Shown in pieces: positions 28,517 through 36,085 of a stretch of DNA of 64,000 nt. The stretch comes from CAWGXZ01 sp963826695. GTDB lineage: Bacteria > Pseudomonadota > Gammaproteobacteria > Burkholderiales > Burkholderiaceae_C. Location of the stretch: positions 868,001 through 932,000 of the forward strand of contig CAWGXZ010000004.1 in the NCBI GenBank assembly GCA_963826695.1, written 5' to 3'. The position numbers and the translations under genes were made by a program. Each line of letters begins with the position of its first letter. Within the stretch, counting starts at the first letter, position 1. The notes under the pieces are model-generated. The model was not told where the DNA came from. It saw nothing but the letters and a program-made list of their open reading frames with translations, and ran no database searches.

Positions 28517-29485
28517 ATGAAAACCCATCGCATCGCAGCCCTCGCAACGCTGCTCACCCTGACTGCCGGCGCCCAGGCGCAAACCATCCTGAAGATCGGC
28601 TACGCGACCGGCAAGGAATCGCACTACGGCGTCGGCTCGACAGCCTTTTGCGACGAGGTCGAGAAAGGCACCCAGGGCCGTTTCAAGTGCCAGCATTTCC
28701 CGTCGTCGGCGCTCGGCGGCGAGCGCGAGCAGATCGAGGCGGTGCAACTCGGCACGCAGGACCTCGTCAACACCTCGACCGGCCCGCTCGGCAACTTCGT
28801 ACCCGAAGTCAAGATCGTCGACATCCCGTTCCTCTTCCGCGACTACGACCATGCGCGCAAGGTGATGGACGGCCCGATCGGCCAGGACCTGCTGAAGAAG
28901 GTCAACACCAAGGGAATGATCGGCCTGGCGTGGACCGAGAACGGCTTCCGCCACATGACCAACAACAAGCGGCCGATCGTCACCGCCGCCGACGCCGCCG
29001 GGCTGAAGGTGCGCACCATGGAGAACAAGGTGCACATGGACGGCTACAAGACTTTCGGCCTGCTGCCGACGCCGATGGCGTTCCCGGAGGTCTTCGGCGC
29101 GCTGCAGCAGGGCACCGTCGACGGCCAGGAGAACCCGATCCCGGTGATCCTGTCGTCGAAGTTCGCGCAGGTGCAAAAGCACCTGTCGCTGACCGGGCAC
29201 GTCTATTCGCCCGCCATCCTGCTGCTGGCGCCGCGGACCTGGGACAAGCTGTCCGACGCCGACAAGAAGATCTTCCTCGAAGCCGCCAAGAAGGCTGCCG
29301 TGGCGCAGCGCAAGAAGGTCAACGACGACGAGGCCACCGGCATCGCACAGTTGAAGAAGGACGGCATGCAGGTGGTCGAGAAGGTCGACGGCGAAAGCTT
29401 CCGCAAGGCGGTGAGCGCGGCCTCCCCCGGCTATGCCAAGGAATTCGGCGCCGACAAGATCGCTGCGATCCAGGCGGTCAAGTAA
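28517..29485 (+). CDS. dctP: TRAP transporter substrate-binding protein, copy 1
   Basis: A 322-residue periplasmic binding protein with signal peptide MKTHRIAALATLLTLTAGAQA. The DctP family features are SALGGEREQIEAVQLG, IPFLFRDYDHARKVMDGP, NNKRPI, the carboxylate-binding Arg in GLKVRTMENKVHMDGYK, and GTVDGQENPIPV. It is strikingly similar to the second binding protein at 32359 (long identical stretches), differing most at the ligand-entry segment GYATGKESHYGVG. It is followed by a structured gap and then its DctQ and DctM partners. The likely substrate is a four-carbon sugar acid, by context. Confidence 0.95.
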   Translation: MKTHRIAALATLLTLTAGAQAQTILKIGYATGKESHYGVGSTAFCDEVEKGTQGRFKCQHFPSSALGGEREQIEAVQLGTQDLVNTSTGPLGNFVPEVKIVDIPFLFRDYDHARKVMDGPIGQDLLKKVNTKGMIGLAWTENGFRHMTNNKRPIVTAADAAGLKVRTMENKVHMDGYKTFGLLPTPMAFPEVFGALQQGTVDGQENPIPVILSSKFAQVQKHLSLTGHVYSPAILLLAPRTWDKLSDADKKIFLEAAKKAAVAQRKKVNDDEATGIAQLKKDGMQVVEKVDGESFRKAVSAASPGYAKEFGADKIAAIQAVK

Positions 29486-29496
29486 GAGGGCGCGAG

Positions 29497-29549
29497 CCGA
29501 CCTGCTGCGCGGCACCGTCCGCAGGGACGGTCCCAGGTCGGGGCGCAGC
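29497..29549 (+). promoter_or_regulatory. Nested, pseudoknot-capable hairpin between dctP and dctQ
   Basis: Three perfect complementary pairs lie in 53 bases: CCGACCTG (29497-29504) with CAGGTCGG (29534-29541); inside it ACCGTCC (29514-29520) with GGACGGT (29525-29531); and GCTGCGC (29504-29510) with GCGCAGC (29543-29549), which crosses the first stem. Such a structure after a binding-protein gene can protect its mRNA or attenuate reading into the membrane genes. Confidence 0.6.
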
Positions 29550-29612
29550 GCATGCGGTTTCTTCACACCTTCTGAAGCCCTCAGCGCGCTGCGGCGCGCG
29601 CAACGGAGCGCC

Positions 29613-30125
29613 ATGAACACCTTCGAACGCGTTTTTCTGGCGGCCAACCGCTGGACGCTGATCCTCATGCTCGGCACGATGGCGGTGATCATCTTCACCA
29701 ACGTGGCGCTGCGCTACCTGACCGATCAGTCGATCGAGTGGGCGGAAGAGGTGGCGCGCCACCTGATGATCTGGCTGACCTTCATCGGCGCCGGCCCGGT
29801 GCTGCGCTACGGCGGCCACATCGCCGTCGACAACCTGCAGGACGCGCTGCCGAAGGCCGCAGCGATGGCGGTGCGCGGCGTCATCGCGCTGCTGCTGCTC
29901 GGCTTCTTCGGCTTCATGATCTGGTACGGCTGGCTCTACATGCTGCGTGCGCAGTACCAGACGACCGCCGCGACGCAGATCTCGTTCGCCTACGTCTATG
30001 CGGCGATGCCGATCGGCGGCGTGTTGCTGATCATTCACTGGCTGCTCGTGGTGCGTGACTACCTGAGCACGCGGACCTTCGCCTCCGACGCGCATTTCGA
30101 CGCCAACGCGAGTGCTTCGCTGTGA
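29613..30125 (+). CDS. dctQ: TRAP transporter small permease subunit
   Basis: A 170-residue protein with four hydrophobic segments and the DctQ pattern (TLILMLGTMAVIIFTNVALRYL, then SIEWAEEVARHLMIWLTFIG with the conserved W-x-E-E-x-x-R). It bridges the binding protein and the DctM channel. CGGAG lies 5 nt before the ATG; a longer upstream frame lacks support. It overlaps dctM by 4 bp. Confidence 0.93.
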   Translation: MNTFERVFLAANRWTLILMLGTMAVIIFTNVALRYLTDQSIEWAEEVARHLMIWLTFIGAGPVLRYGGHIAVDNLQDALPKAAAMAVRGVIALLLLGFFGFMIWYGWLYMLRAQYQTTAATQISFAYVYAAMPIGGVLLIIHWLLVVRDYLSTRTFASDAHFDANASASL

Positions 30126-31414
30126 GTGCCAGCGCCATCCTTCTGCTCAGTGCCTGCGCGTACCTTGCGATCGGCATCCCGGTGGCGTTCGCGCTCGGCC
30201 TGTCGACGCTCACCGCGGTCGTCCTCGGCACCGACTTCCCGCTCTTCGTGCTGCTGAAGGAAACCTTCACCGGCATCGACAGCTTTCCGCTGATGGCGGT
30301 GCCGTTCTTCATCCTGGCTGCCGAACTGATGAGCGGCGGCTCGCTGACCGAGGTGCTGCTGCGCTTTGCCAGCCAGTTCGTCGGCCACAAGCGTGGCGGG
30401 CTGGGCTACACCAACGTGGTCGGGCTGACCTTCTTCTCGGGCATCTCGGGCTCGGCGCTCGCCGATGCGGCAGGCCCCGGCTCGATGATGATCCGCATGA
30501 TGGACAAGGCCGGCTACGACCGCGCCTACGCCGCCGCGCTGACGGCGGCGACGGCCATCGTCGGGCCGATCATTCCGCCCTCGATCATCATGATCATCTA
30601 TGCGCTGCAGGACGAAACCGTCTCGGTCGGCGCGCTGTTCATGGCCGGCTTGCTGCCGGGGCTGCTGATCGCCGTCGGCATGAGCATCGTTAACTGGCGA
30701 ATTTCGACGAAGCGCAACTACCGCGGCGTCGACGAGCAGCCCGGCTGGCGCGAAATCGTCAAGACCAGCTTCAAGGCGGTGCCGGCGCTGCTGCTTCCGG
30801 TGCTGATCCTCGGCGGCATGCGCGCGGGCTGGTTCACGCCGACCGAAGCGTCGGTCGTCGCGGTGTTCTATGCGCTGATCTGCGGCAAGTTCATGTACCG
30901 CACGCTCGAGTGGAAGGCGCTGCCCGACATCCTGGCGCGGTCTGCCCTGCTGACGGCGTCGGTGCTGGTGATCATCGGCATGTCGGCGTCGTTCGCCTGG
31001 GTGCTGACGATCGAGGGCCTGCCGCAGAAGCTCGCCGAATGGATGATCGGCCAGAACTTCTCGCCGTTCATGTTCCTGATCGTCGTCAACATCTTCCTGC
31101 TGCTGTTCGGCATCTTCATCGAGCCGTTGCCCGGGGTGATGGTGCTGGTGCCGATCCTCGCGCCGGTGGCGTTGAAGCTCGGCGTCGATCCGGTGCATTT
31201 CGCCATGGTGGTGATCTACAACCTGACGCTCGGAATGATCACGCCGCCCGTGGGCGGGCTGCTGTTCGTCACCTCGAACGTGTCCCGGGTGCCGCTGGCC
31301 AACCTGGTGCGCGAGCTGAAACCCTTCCTGTGGGCCCACGGGGTGATCCTGATGCTGCTGACTTTCGTCCCGGCGCTCAGCACCTGGCTGCCCCGCACGA
31401 TGGGATTCAAGTAG
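30122..31414 (+). CDS. dctM: TRAP transporter large permease subunit
   Basis: A 430-residue channel protein with about 12-13 hydrophobic segments, typical DctM blocks (PVAFALGLSTLTAVV, SGISGSALADAAGPGSMM, TAATAIVGPIIPPSI, GMITPPVGGLLFV). It uses a sodium gradient to import the ligand delivered by the DctP proteins. The GTG start overlaps the dctQ stop (GTGA). This is the only DctQM pair in the window and probably serves both binding proteins. Confidence 0.95.
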   Translation: MSASAILLLSACAYLAIGIPVAFALGLSTLTAVVLGTDFPLFVLLKETFTGIDSFPLMAVPFFILAAELMSGGSLTEVLLRFASQFVGHKRGGLGYTNVVGLTFFSGISGSALADAAGPGSMMIRMMDKAGYDRAYAAALTAATAIVGPIIPPSIIMIIYALQDETVSVGALFMAGLLPGLLIAVGMSIVNWRISTKRNYRGVDEQPGWREIVKTSFKAVPALLLPVLILGGMRAGWFTPTEASVVAVFYALICGKFMYRTLEWKALPDILARSALLTASVLVIIGMSASFAWVLTIEGLPQKLAEWMIGQNFSPFMFLIVVNIFLLLFGIFIEPLPGVMVLVPILAPVALKLGVDPVHFAMVVIYNLTLGMITPPVGGLLFVTSNVSRVPLANLVRELKPFLWAHGVILMLLTFVPALSTWLPRTMGFK

Positions 31415-31431
31415 TGCGGGTTCACCCTAGT

Positions 31432-31456
31432 GGCATACTGATGTAGTCATCATACC
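31432..31456 (+). promoter_or_regulatory. Candidate GntR operator in front of apnO
   Basis: GGCATACTGA (31432-31441), spacer TGTAG, TCATCATACC (31447-31456) form an imperfect inverted repeat (7 of 10 positions). On the minus strand it contains TATGATGAC, also present at the first regulator's start. It sits 31 bp before apnO in the only gap between the two pathway halves, where a second promoter is expected. Confidence 0.45.
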
Positions 31457-31486
31457 ATCCGGTCCTGCTTCAACTCGGGACCTTTG

Positions 31487-32317
31487 ATGACTGCTTCGAT
31501 TGCGCTTTTCGGCGCGGGTGGAAAGATGGGCGTGCGCCTGGCGCGCAACCTGGTGGGTTCGGACTACCGGGTGCGCCATGTCGAGGTCGGCGCGGCCGGC
31601 CGCCAGCGTCTCAAGGACGAACTCGGCATCGAGTGCGTTTCGGCCGACGCGGCGATCGATGGCGCCGACGTCGTCATCCTGGCGGTCCCCGATACGCTGA
31701 TCGGACAGCTCGCCACCGAGATTGCGCCGCGGCTGCAGCCCGGCACGCTGGTGATGACGCTCGACGCGGCGGCGCCGTTCGCGGGGCACCTGCCCGAGCG
31801 GCCCGATCTCGCCTATTTCGTCGCCCACCCCTGCCATCCGCCGATCTTCAACGACGAGTCGACGACCGAGGCGCGGCGCGATTTCTTCGGCGGTGCGCAT
31901 GCCCGCCAGTCGATCGTCAGCGCGCTGATGCAGGGCCCCGACGCGGCCTTCGACCTCGGCGAGGACATCGCCAAGGTGATCTACCAGCCGATCCTGCGTT
32001 CGTACCGGCTGACGGTCGAGCAGATGGCGCTGCTCGAGCCCGGCCTTTCGGAAACGGTCTGCGCCACGCTGCTCGACGTGATGCGCGAAGCGATGGACGA
32101 AGTCGTTGCCCGCGGCGTTCCCGCCGAGGCGGCGCGCGACTTCCTGCTCGGCCACATGACGATCCTCGGCGCGGTGATCTTCAAGGAGATTCCGGGCCAG
32201 TTCTCCGATGCCTGCAACAAGGCCATTGCCTTCGGCAAGCCGCGGCTGATGCGCGACGACTGGAAAAAGGTCTTCGACCACGACGAGATCGCCGAGAGCA
32301 TCCGTCGCATCACCTGA
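31487..32317 (+). CDS. apnO: D-apionate oxidoisomerase-like dehydrogenase
   Basis: A 276-residue NAD-dependent enzyme: Rossmann motif IALFGAGGKMGVRLARNL, VVILAVPDTLIG, then FVAHPCHPPIFNDE and a phosphogluconate-dehydrogenase-C-like helical domain ending KPRLMRDDWKKVFDHDEIAESIRRIT. This architecture is that of ApnO, reported to convert D-apionate to 3-oxo-isoapionate. The neighbouring RuBisCO-like protein and DUF1537 kinase are the next two enzymes of that route, which strengthens the call. GGGA precedes the ATG at 31487; a TTG one codon earlier is also open. Confidence 0.82.
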   Translation: MTASIALFGAGGKMGVRLARNLVGSDYRVRHVEVGAAGRQRLKDELGIECVSADAAIDGADVVILAVPDTLIGQLATEIAPRLQPGTLVMTLDAAAPFAGHLPERPDLAYFVAHPCHPPIFNDESTTEARRDFFGGAHARQSIVSALMQGPDAAFDLGEDIAKVIYQPILRSYRLTVEQMALLEPGLSETVCATLLDVMREAMDEVVARGVPAEAARDFLLGHMTILGAVIFKEIPGQFSDACNKAIAFGKPRLMRDDWKKVFDHDEIAESIRRIT

Positions 32318-32358
32318 TGGCGGCCTGGCCGCACGCAGTCCGAATCATTGGAGACACC

Positions 32359-33339
32359 ATGACCCACCCCTTCACGCCCCGCGCCGCCGTCCTCGCGGCT
32401 GTCCTGGCCCTTGCCGCCGGCGCTGCCGCTTCGCAAACCGTCCTGAAGATCGGCTACACGCCGCCGCAGGGTTCGCACTACTGGGTCGGCGCGACGACCT
32501 TCTGCGACGAAATCGAGAAGGGCACGCAGGGCCGCTACAAGTGCCAGCAGTTCCCATCGTCGGCACTCGGCGGCGAGCGTGAGCAGATCGAGGCGGTGCA
32601 GCTCGGCACGCAGGACCTCGTCAACACCTCGACCGGCCCGCTCGGCAACTTCGTTCCGGAAACCAAGATCCTCGACATCCCGTTCCTCTTCCGCGACTAC
32701 GACCATGCGCGCAAGGTGATGGACGGCCCGATCGGCCAGGACCTGCTGCGCAAGATGCCGGCCAAGGGCCTGATCGGCCTGGCCTGGACCGAGAACGGCT
32801 TCCGCCACATGACCAACAACAAGCGGCCGATCGTCTCTGCAGCGGACGCCGCCGGCCTGAAGGTGCGCACCATGGAGAACAAGGTGCACATGGATGGCTA
32901 CAAGACCTTCGGTCTGTTGCCGACGCCGATGGCATTCCCCGAACTCTTCGGCGCGATGCAGCAGGGCACCGTCGACGGGCAGGAAAACCCGATCCCGGTG
33001 ATCCTGGCGTCGAAGTTCGCGCAGGTGCAGAAGCATCTGTCGCTGACCGGTCACGTCTACTCGCCTTCGGCGCTGATCCTTTCTCCGAAGGTGTGGGACA
33101 AGTTGTCCGAAGCCGACAAGAAGGTCTTCGTCGCGGCGGCGCAGAAGGGTGCGGTGGCGCAGCGGCGCAAGGTCAACGAGGACGAAGCCAACGGCATCGC
33201 CCAGCTGAAGAAGGACGGCATGCAGGTGGTCGAAGCCGTCGACGGCGAAAGCTTCCGCAAGGCGGTGGCTCCGGCGTACGCGGTCTTCGCCAAGGAATTC
33301 GGCGCCGATCGCATCCAGGCGATCCAGGCGGTGCGTTAA
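32359..33339 (+). CDS. dctP: TRAP transporter substrate-binding protein, copy 2
   Basis: A 326-residue periplasmic binding protein with signal peptide ending LAAGAAA. From LKIGY onward it is nearly the same as the 28517 protein; the stretch from GGEREQ through LGNFVPE is identical. The largest differences are near the binding cleft entrance (GYTPPQGSHYWVG) and the C-terminal helix. No DctQ or DctM accompanies it. GGAG lies 5 nt before the ATG. Probably a duplicated binding protein adapted to the second substrate, by context D-apionate. Confidence 0.94.
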   Translation: MTHPFTPRAAVLAAVLALAAGAAASQTVLKIGYTPPQGSHYWVGATTFCDEIEKGTQGRYKCQQFPSSALGGEREQIEAVQLGTQDLVNTSTGPLGNFVPETKILDIPFLFRDYDHARKVMDGPIGQDLLRKMPAKGLIGLAWTENGFRHMTNNKRPIVSAADAAGLKVRTMENKVHMDGYKTFGLLPTPMAFPELFGAMQQGTVDGQENPIPVILASKFAQVQKHLSLTGHVYSPSALILSPKVWDKLSEADKKVFVAAAQKGAVAQRRKVNEDEANGIAQLKKDGMQVVEAVDGESFRKAVAPAYAVFAKEFGADRIQAIQAVR

Positions 33340-33360
33340 GCCGTGCGCGCGCTTCACGGC
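33340..33360 (+). promoter_or_regulatory. Hairpin immediately after the second dctP stop
   Basis: GCCGTG (33340-33345), 9-nt loop, CACGGC (33355-33360), starting at the base after the TAA. No T-run follows, so it is more likely an mRNA-stabilising or attenuating stem than a full terminator; the RuBisCO-like gene follows 80 bp later. Confidence 0.45.
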
Positions 33361-33439
33361 GGCGGGCGGCGGCCTGCAGACGAGACCTTCCGTATGCCAT
33401 GCCGCTCGGTGCGGCTGCGCGCTTCGCCAGGGGCACGCG

Positions 33440-34681
33440 GTGAGCGAGCGCATCCACGCGACCTACTGGCTCGAAACCGGCGACGACCCGCGGCGCGCCG
33501 CCGAGGCCATCGCCGGCGAGCAATCGAGCGGGACCTTCCTCGCGCTGGCCGGCGAGACGCCCGAGCTCAAGGCGCGCTCGGGCGCGCGGGTCGAACGGCT
33601 CGACATCCTCGACCGTGTCGCCGCGCCGAGCCTGCCGGGTGGAATGACCGCTCCCGTCTACACCCGTTGCACGCTCGAGCTGTCGTGGCCGATCGAGAAC
33701 TTCGGCGCGTCGCTGCCGAACCTGGTGTCGACGATCGCCGGCAACCTGTTCGAGCTGCGCCAGGTGTCCGGGCTGCGCTTGCTCGACCTGGTGCTGCCGG
33801 TGGCGTTTGCCGCTGCGTACCCGGGGCCGGCCTTCGGCGTCGCCGGTACGCGGCGGCTCGCCGGTGTGGCGAGCGGCCCGCTGATCGGCACCATCATCAA
33901 GCCGAGCGTCGGACTCGGCCCCGACGAAACGGCCGAGCAGGTGCGGCAGCTGGTCGACGGCGGCGTCGACTTCATCAAGGATGACGAGTTGCAGGCCAAC
34001 GGGCCGCATTGCCCCTTCGATCAGCGCGTCCGCGCGGTGATGCGTGTGGTGCGCGACGCGGCGCAGCGGCACGGCCGGCAGGCGATGGTCGCCTTCAACC
34101 TCACCGGCGACCTCGACCAGATGCGCCGCCGCCACGACCTGGTGGTGGCCGAAGGCGGCAGCTGCATCATGGCCAGCCTGAACTCGGTCGGCATCGTCGG
34201 CATGGTCGAGCTGCGCCGCCATGCCAGCCTGCCGATCCATGCGCACCGCTGCGGCTGGGGCACCCTGTCGCGCAGCCCGGCACTCGGCTGGGACTACGCA
34301 CCGTGGCAGCAGATCTGGCGCCTGGCCGGCTGCGACCATCTGCACGTCAACGGCCTGAGCAACAAGTTCAGCGAATCCGACGCGAGCGTGATCGCCGCGG
34401 CCCGCGCGGTGCAAAGGCCGCTTTTCGCCGACGCGCCGATGGCCGCCATGCCTGTTTTCAGCTCGGGGCAGACGGGTCTGCAGGCGCCGGGCACCTACGC
34501 GGCCCTCGGCAATGCCGACCTGATCCACGCGGCCGGCGGCGGCATCTTCGGCCACCCGGGCGGAATCGCCGCCGGTGTCTCGGCCTTCCGGCAGGCATGG
34601 GACGCGGCCATCGCCGGCGTGCCGCTCGACGCGCATGCGCAGACGCACGCCGAGCTGCGCAGCGCACTCGAATTCTGGTGA
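33440..34681 (+). CDS. RuBisCO-like protein of the 3-oxo-isoapionate 4-phosphate type (OiaT or OiaX)
   Basis: A 413-residue form IV RuBisCO homologue. Active-site equivalents are present: Lys 154 in TIIKPSVGL, the carbamate lysine motif GVDFIKDDE (Lys 180, Asp 182, Glu 183), HAHR (His 267, His 269, Arg 270), Lys 309 in SNKF, Ser 341/342 in VFSSGQTG, and phosphate-binding GGG 366-368. The second lysine of RuBisCO's KPK is Ser here, so CO2 fixation is unlikely. With apnO and a DUF1537 kinase it fits OiaT (transcarboxylase/hydrolase) or OiaX (decarboxylase) of D-apionate breakdown. Start is GTG after AGGGG; its stop overlaps the kinase start. Confidence 0.88.
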   Translation: MSERIHATYWLETGDDPRRAAEAIAGEQSSGTFLALAGETPELKARSGARVERLDILDRVAAPSLPGGMTAPVYTRCTLELSWPIENFGASLPNLVSTIAGNLFELRQVSGLRLLDLVLPVAFAAAYPGPAFGVAGTRRLAGVASGPLIGTIIKPSVGLGPDETAEQVRQLVDGGVDFIKDDELQANGPHCPFDQRVRAVMRVVRDAAQRHGRQAMVAFNLTGDLDQMRRRHDLVVAEGGSCIMASLNSVGIVGMVELRRHASLPIHAHRCGWGTLSRSPALGWDYAPWQQIWRLAGCDHLHVNGLSNKFSESDASVIAAARAVQRPLFADAPMAAMPVFSSGQTGLQAPGTYAALGNADLIHAAGGGIFGHPGGIAAGVSAFRQAWDAAIAGVPLDAHAQTHAELRSALEFW

Positions 34682-36063
34682 TGGGCCCGCCGTCCGCATC
34701 CGCCTGGCCCGAGGGTTTGCTGCTCGCCTACTACGGCGACGACTTCACCGGCTCGACCGACGTGCTGGAGGCATTCACCGCCGCCGGGGTGCCGACGGTG
34801 TTGTTCCTGACGCCGCCGAGCCCCGACCTGCTGGGCCGCTTCCCGGGCGTGCGCTGCGTCGGCCTGGCCGGCACGTCGCGGGGGCGTGACCCGGGCTGGA
34901 TGGACCGCGAGCTGCCCGGCGCCTTTGCGAGCCTGGCCGCGCTCGGCGCGCCGATCCTGCAGTACAAGGTCTGCTCGACCTTCGATTCGTCGCCCGGAAT
35001 CGGATCGATCGGCCGGGCGATCGACCTGGGTGTTCCGCTGATGCCGGGGAAATGGTCGCCGATGGTCGTCGGTGCGCCGCGGCTGCAGCGCTTCCAGGCT
35101 TTCGGCAACCTCTTTGCCGTGGCTGGCGGTGTGGGCCACCGGCTCGATCGACATCCGACCATGTCGCGGCACCCGGTGACGCCGATGGCCGAAGCCGACC
35201 TGCGGCGCCATCTTGCCGCGCAGACGTTGCGCCGCATCGAACTCGTCGACCTGGTGCAGCTGCGTGCCGGCGACAGTGTGGCGCGCGTCGAGGCCTTGTG
35301 CGGTGCCGACGTTCCGGTGGTTTCGATCGACGTTCTCGACGACGAGACGCTGCACGCCGCCGGGAAATTGATCTGGCAGCAGCGAGGCGAAGGCCTCTTC
35401 AGTGCATCGTCGTCCGGGTTGCAGTACGCGTTGGCTGCGCACTGGCGCCGCGAAGGCCTGCTGCCGCAAACGCCGTCGCTGCCGCGCGCGCAGGCCGTGG
35501 AGACGATTGCCGTCGTCAGCGGCAGCTGCTCGCCGGTTACCGCAGCGCAGATTGGCTGGGCCGGCGCGAACGGCTTTGCGCTCGACCGGCTCGACCTGCC
35601 GCGGCTGCTCGATCCGCAGCTCGGTGAAGCGGAGATCAGCCGCGCCGTCGATGCGGCAGCGGCGGCGCTCGCACGCGGCGCCAGCCCGCTCGTCTACACC
35701 GCCGCCGGCCCCGAAGACGCCGCGGTGGCCGATTTCGATGCGACGGCTGCGGCAGCGCGCCGCTCGCGCACCGACGCGGCGCAATGCGTCGGCCGGGGAC
35801 TTGCCGAGGTGCTGCGCCGGCTGGTCGAGCGGGTTCCACTCGGCCGCGTCGCCGTTGCCGGCGGCGACAGCTCGGGCGAAGTTGCCAGCGCGCTCGACAT
35901 CACGGCACTGACGGTGGCAGCCGGCCTTGCGCCGGGCGCGCCGCTTTGCCGGGCGTTTTCGACGCGCGCGGAACGCGATGGCCTGGAGATCGTGCTCAAG
36001 GGCGGGCAGATGGGCGGCGATTCGTTCTTCGGCAGCGTGCGCGCCGGGGCCCTGCTGGCCTGA
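34681..36063 (+). CDS. oiaK: DUF1537 acid-sugar kinase, 3-oxo-isoapionate kinase-like
   Basis: A 460-residue kinase with the DUF1537 frame: AYYGDDFTGSTDVLEAF, LQYKVCSTFDSSPGIGSIG, RHPVTPMAEADLR, the nucleotide site AVAGGDSSGEVA and the end LKGGQMGGDSFFG, which differs from the SGNFGGPEFF of otnK. It overlaps the RuBisCO-like gene by one base (TGATG), so the two are made together. By context it phosphorylates 3-oxo-isoapionate at O4 for the RuBisCO-like enzyme. A tetronate kinase role cannot be excluded from sequence alone. Confidence 0.85.
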   Translation: MGPPSASAWPEGLLLAYYGDDFTGSTDVLEAFTAAGVPTVLFLTPPSPDLLGRFPGVRCVGLAGTSRGRDPGWMDRELPGAFASLAALGAPILQYKVCSTFDSSPGIGSIGRAIDLGVPLMPGKWSPMVVGAPRLQRFQAFGNLFAVAGGVGHRLDRHPTMSRHPVTPMAEADLRRHLAAQTLRRIELVDLVQLRAGDSVARVEALCGADVPVVSIDVLDDETLHAAGKLIWQQRGEGLFSASSSGLQYALAAHWRREGLLPQTPSLPRAQAVETIAVVSGSCSPVTAAQIGWAGANGFALDRLDLPRLLDPQLGEAEISRAVDAAAAALARGASPLVYTAAGPEDAAVADFDATAAAARRSRTDAAQCVGRGLAEVLRRLVERVPLGRVAVAGGDSSGEVASALDITALTVAAGLAPGAPLCRAFSTRAERDGLEIVLKGGQMGGDSFFGSVRAGALLA

Positions 36064-36085
36064 GCCCGTGCTAAGTTCGGCGCCG

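Noticed and set aside
33440..34681. Genuine CO2-fixing RuBisCO
   Set aside because: The second lysine of the KPK motif is replaced, the small-subunit gene and phosphoribulokinase are absent, and the neighbours are acid-sugar enzymes.
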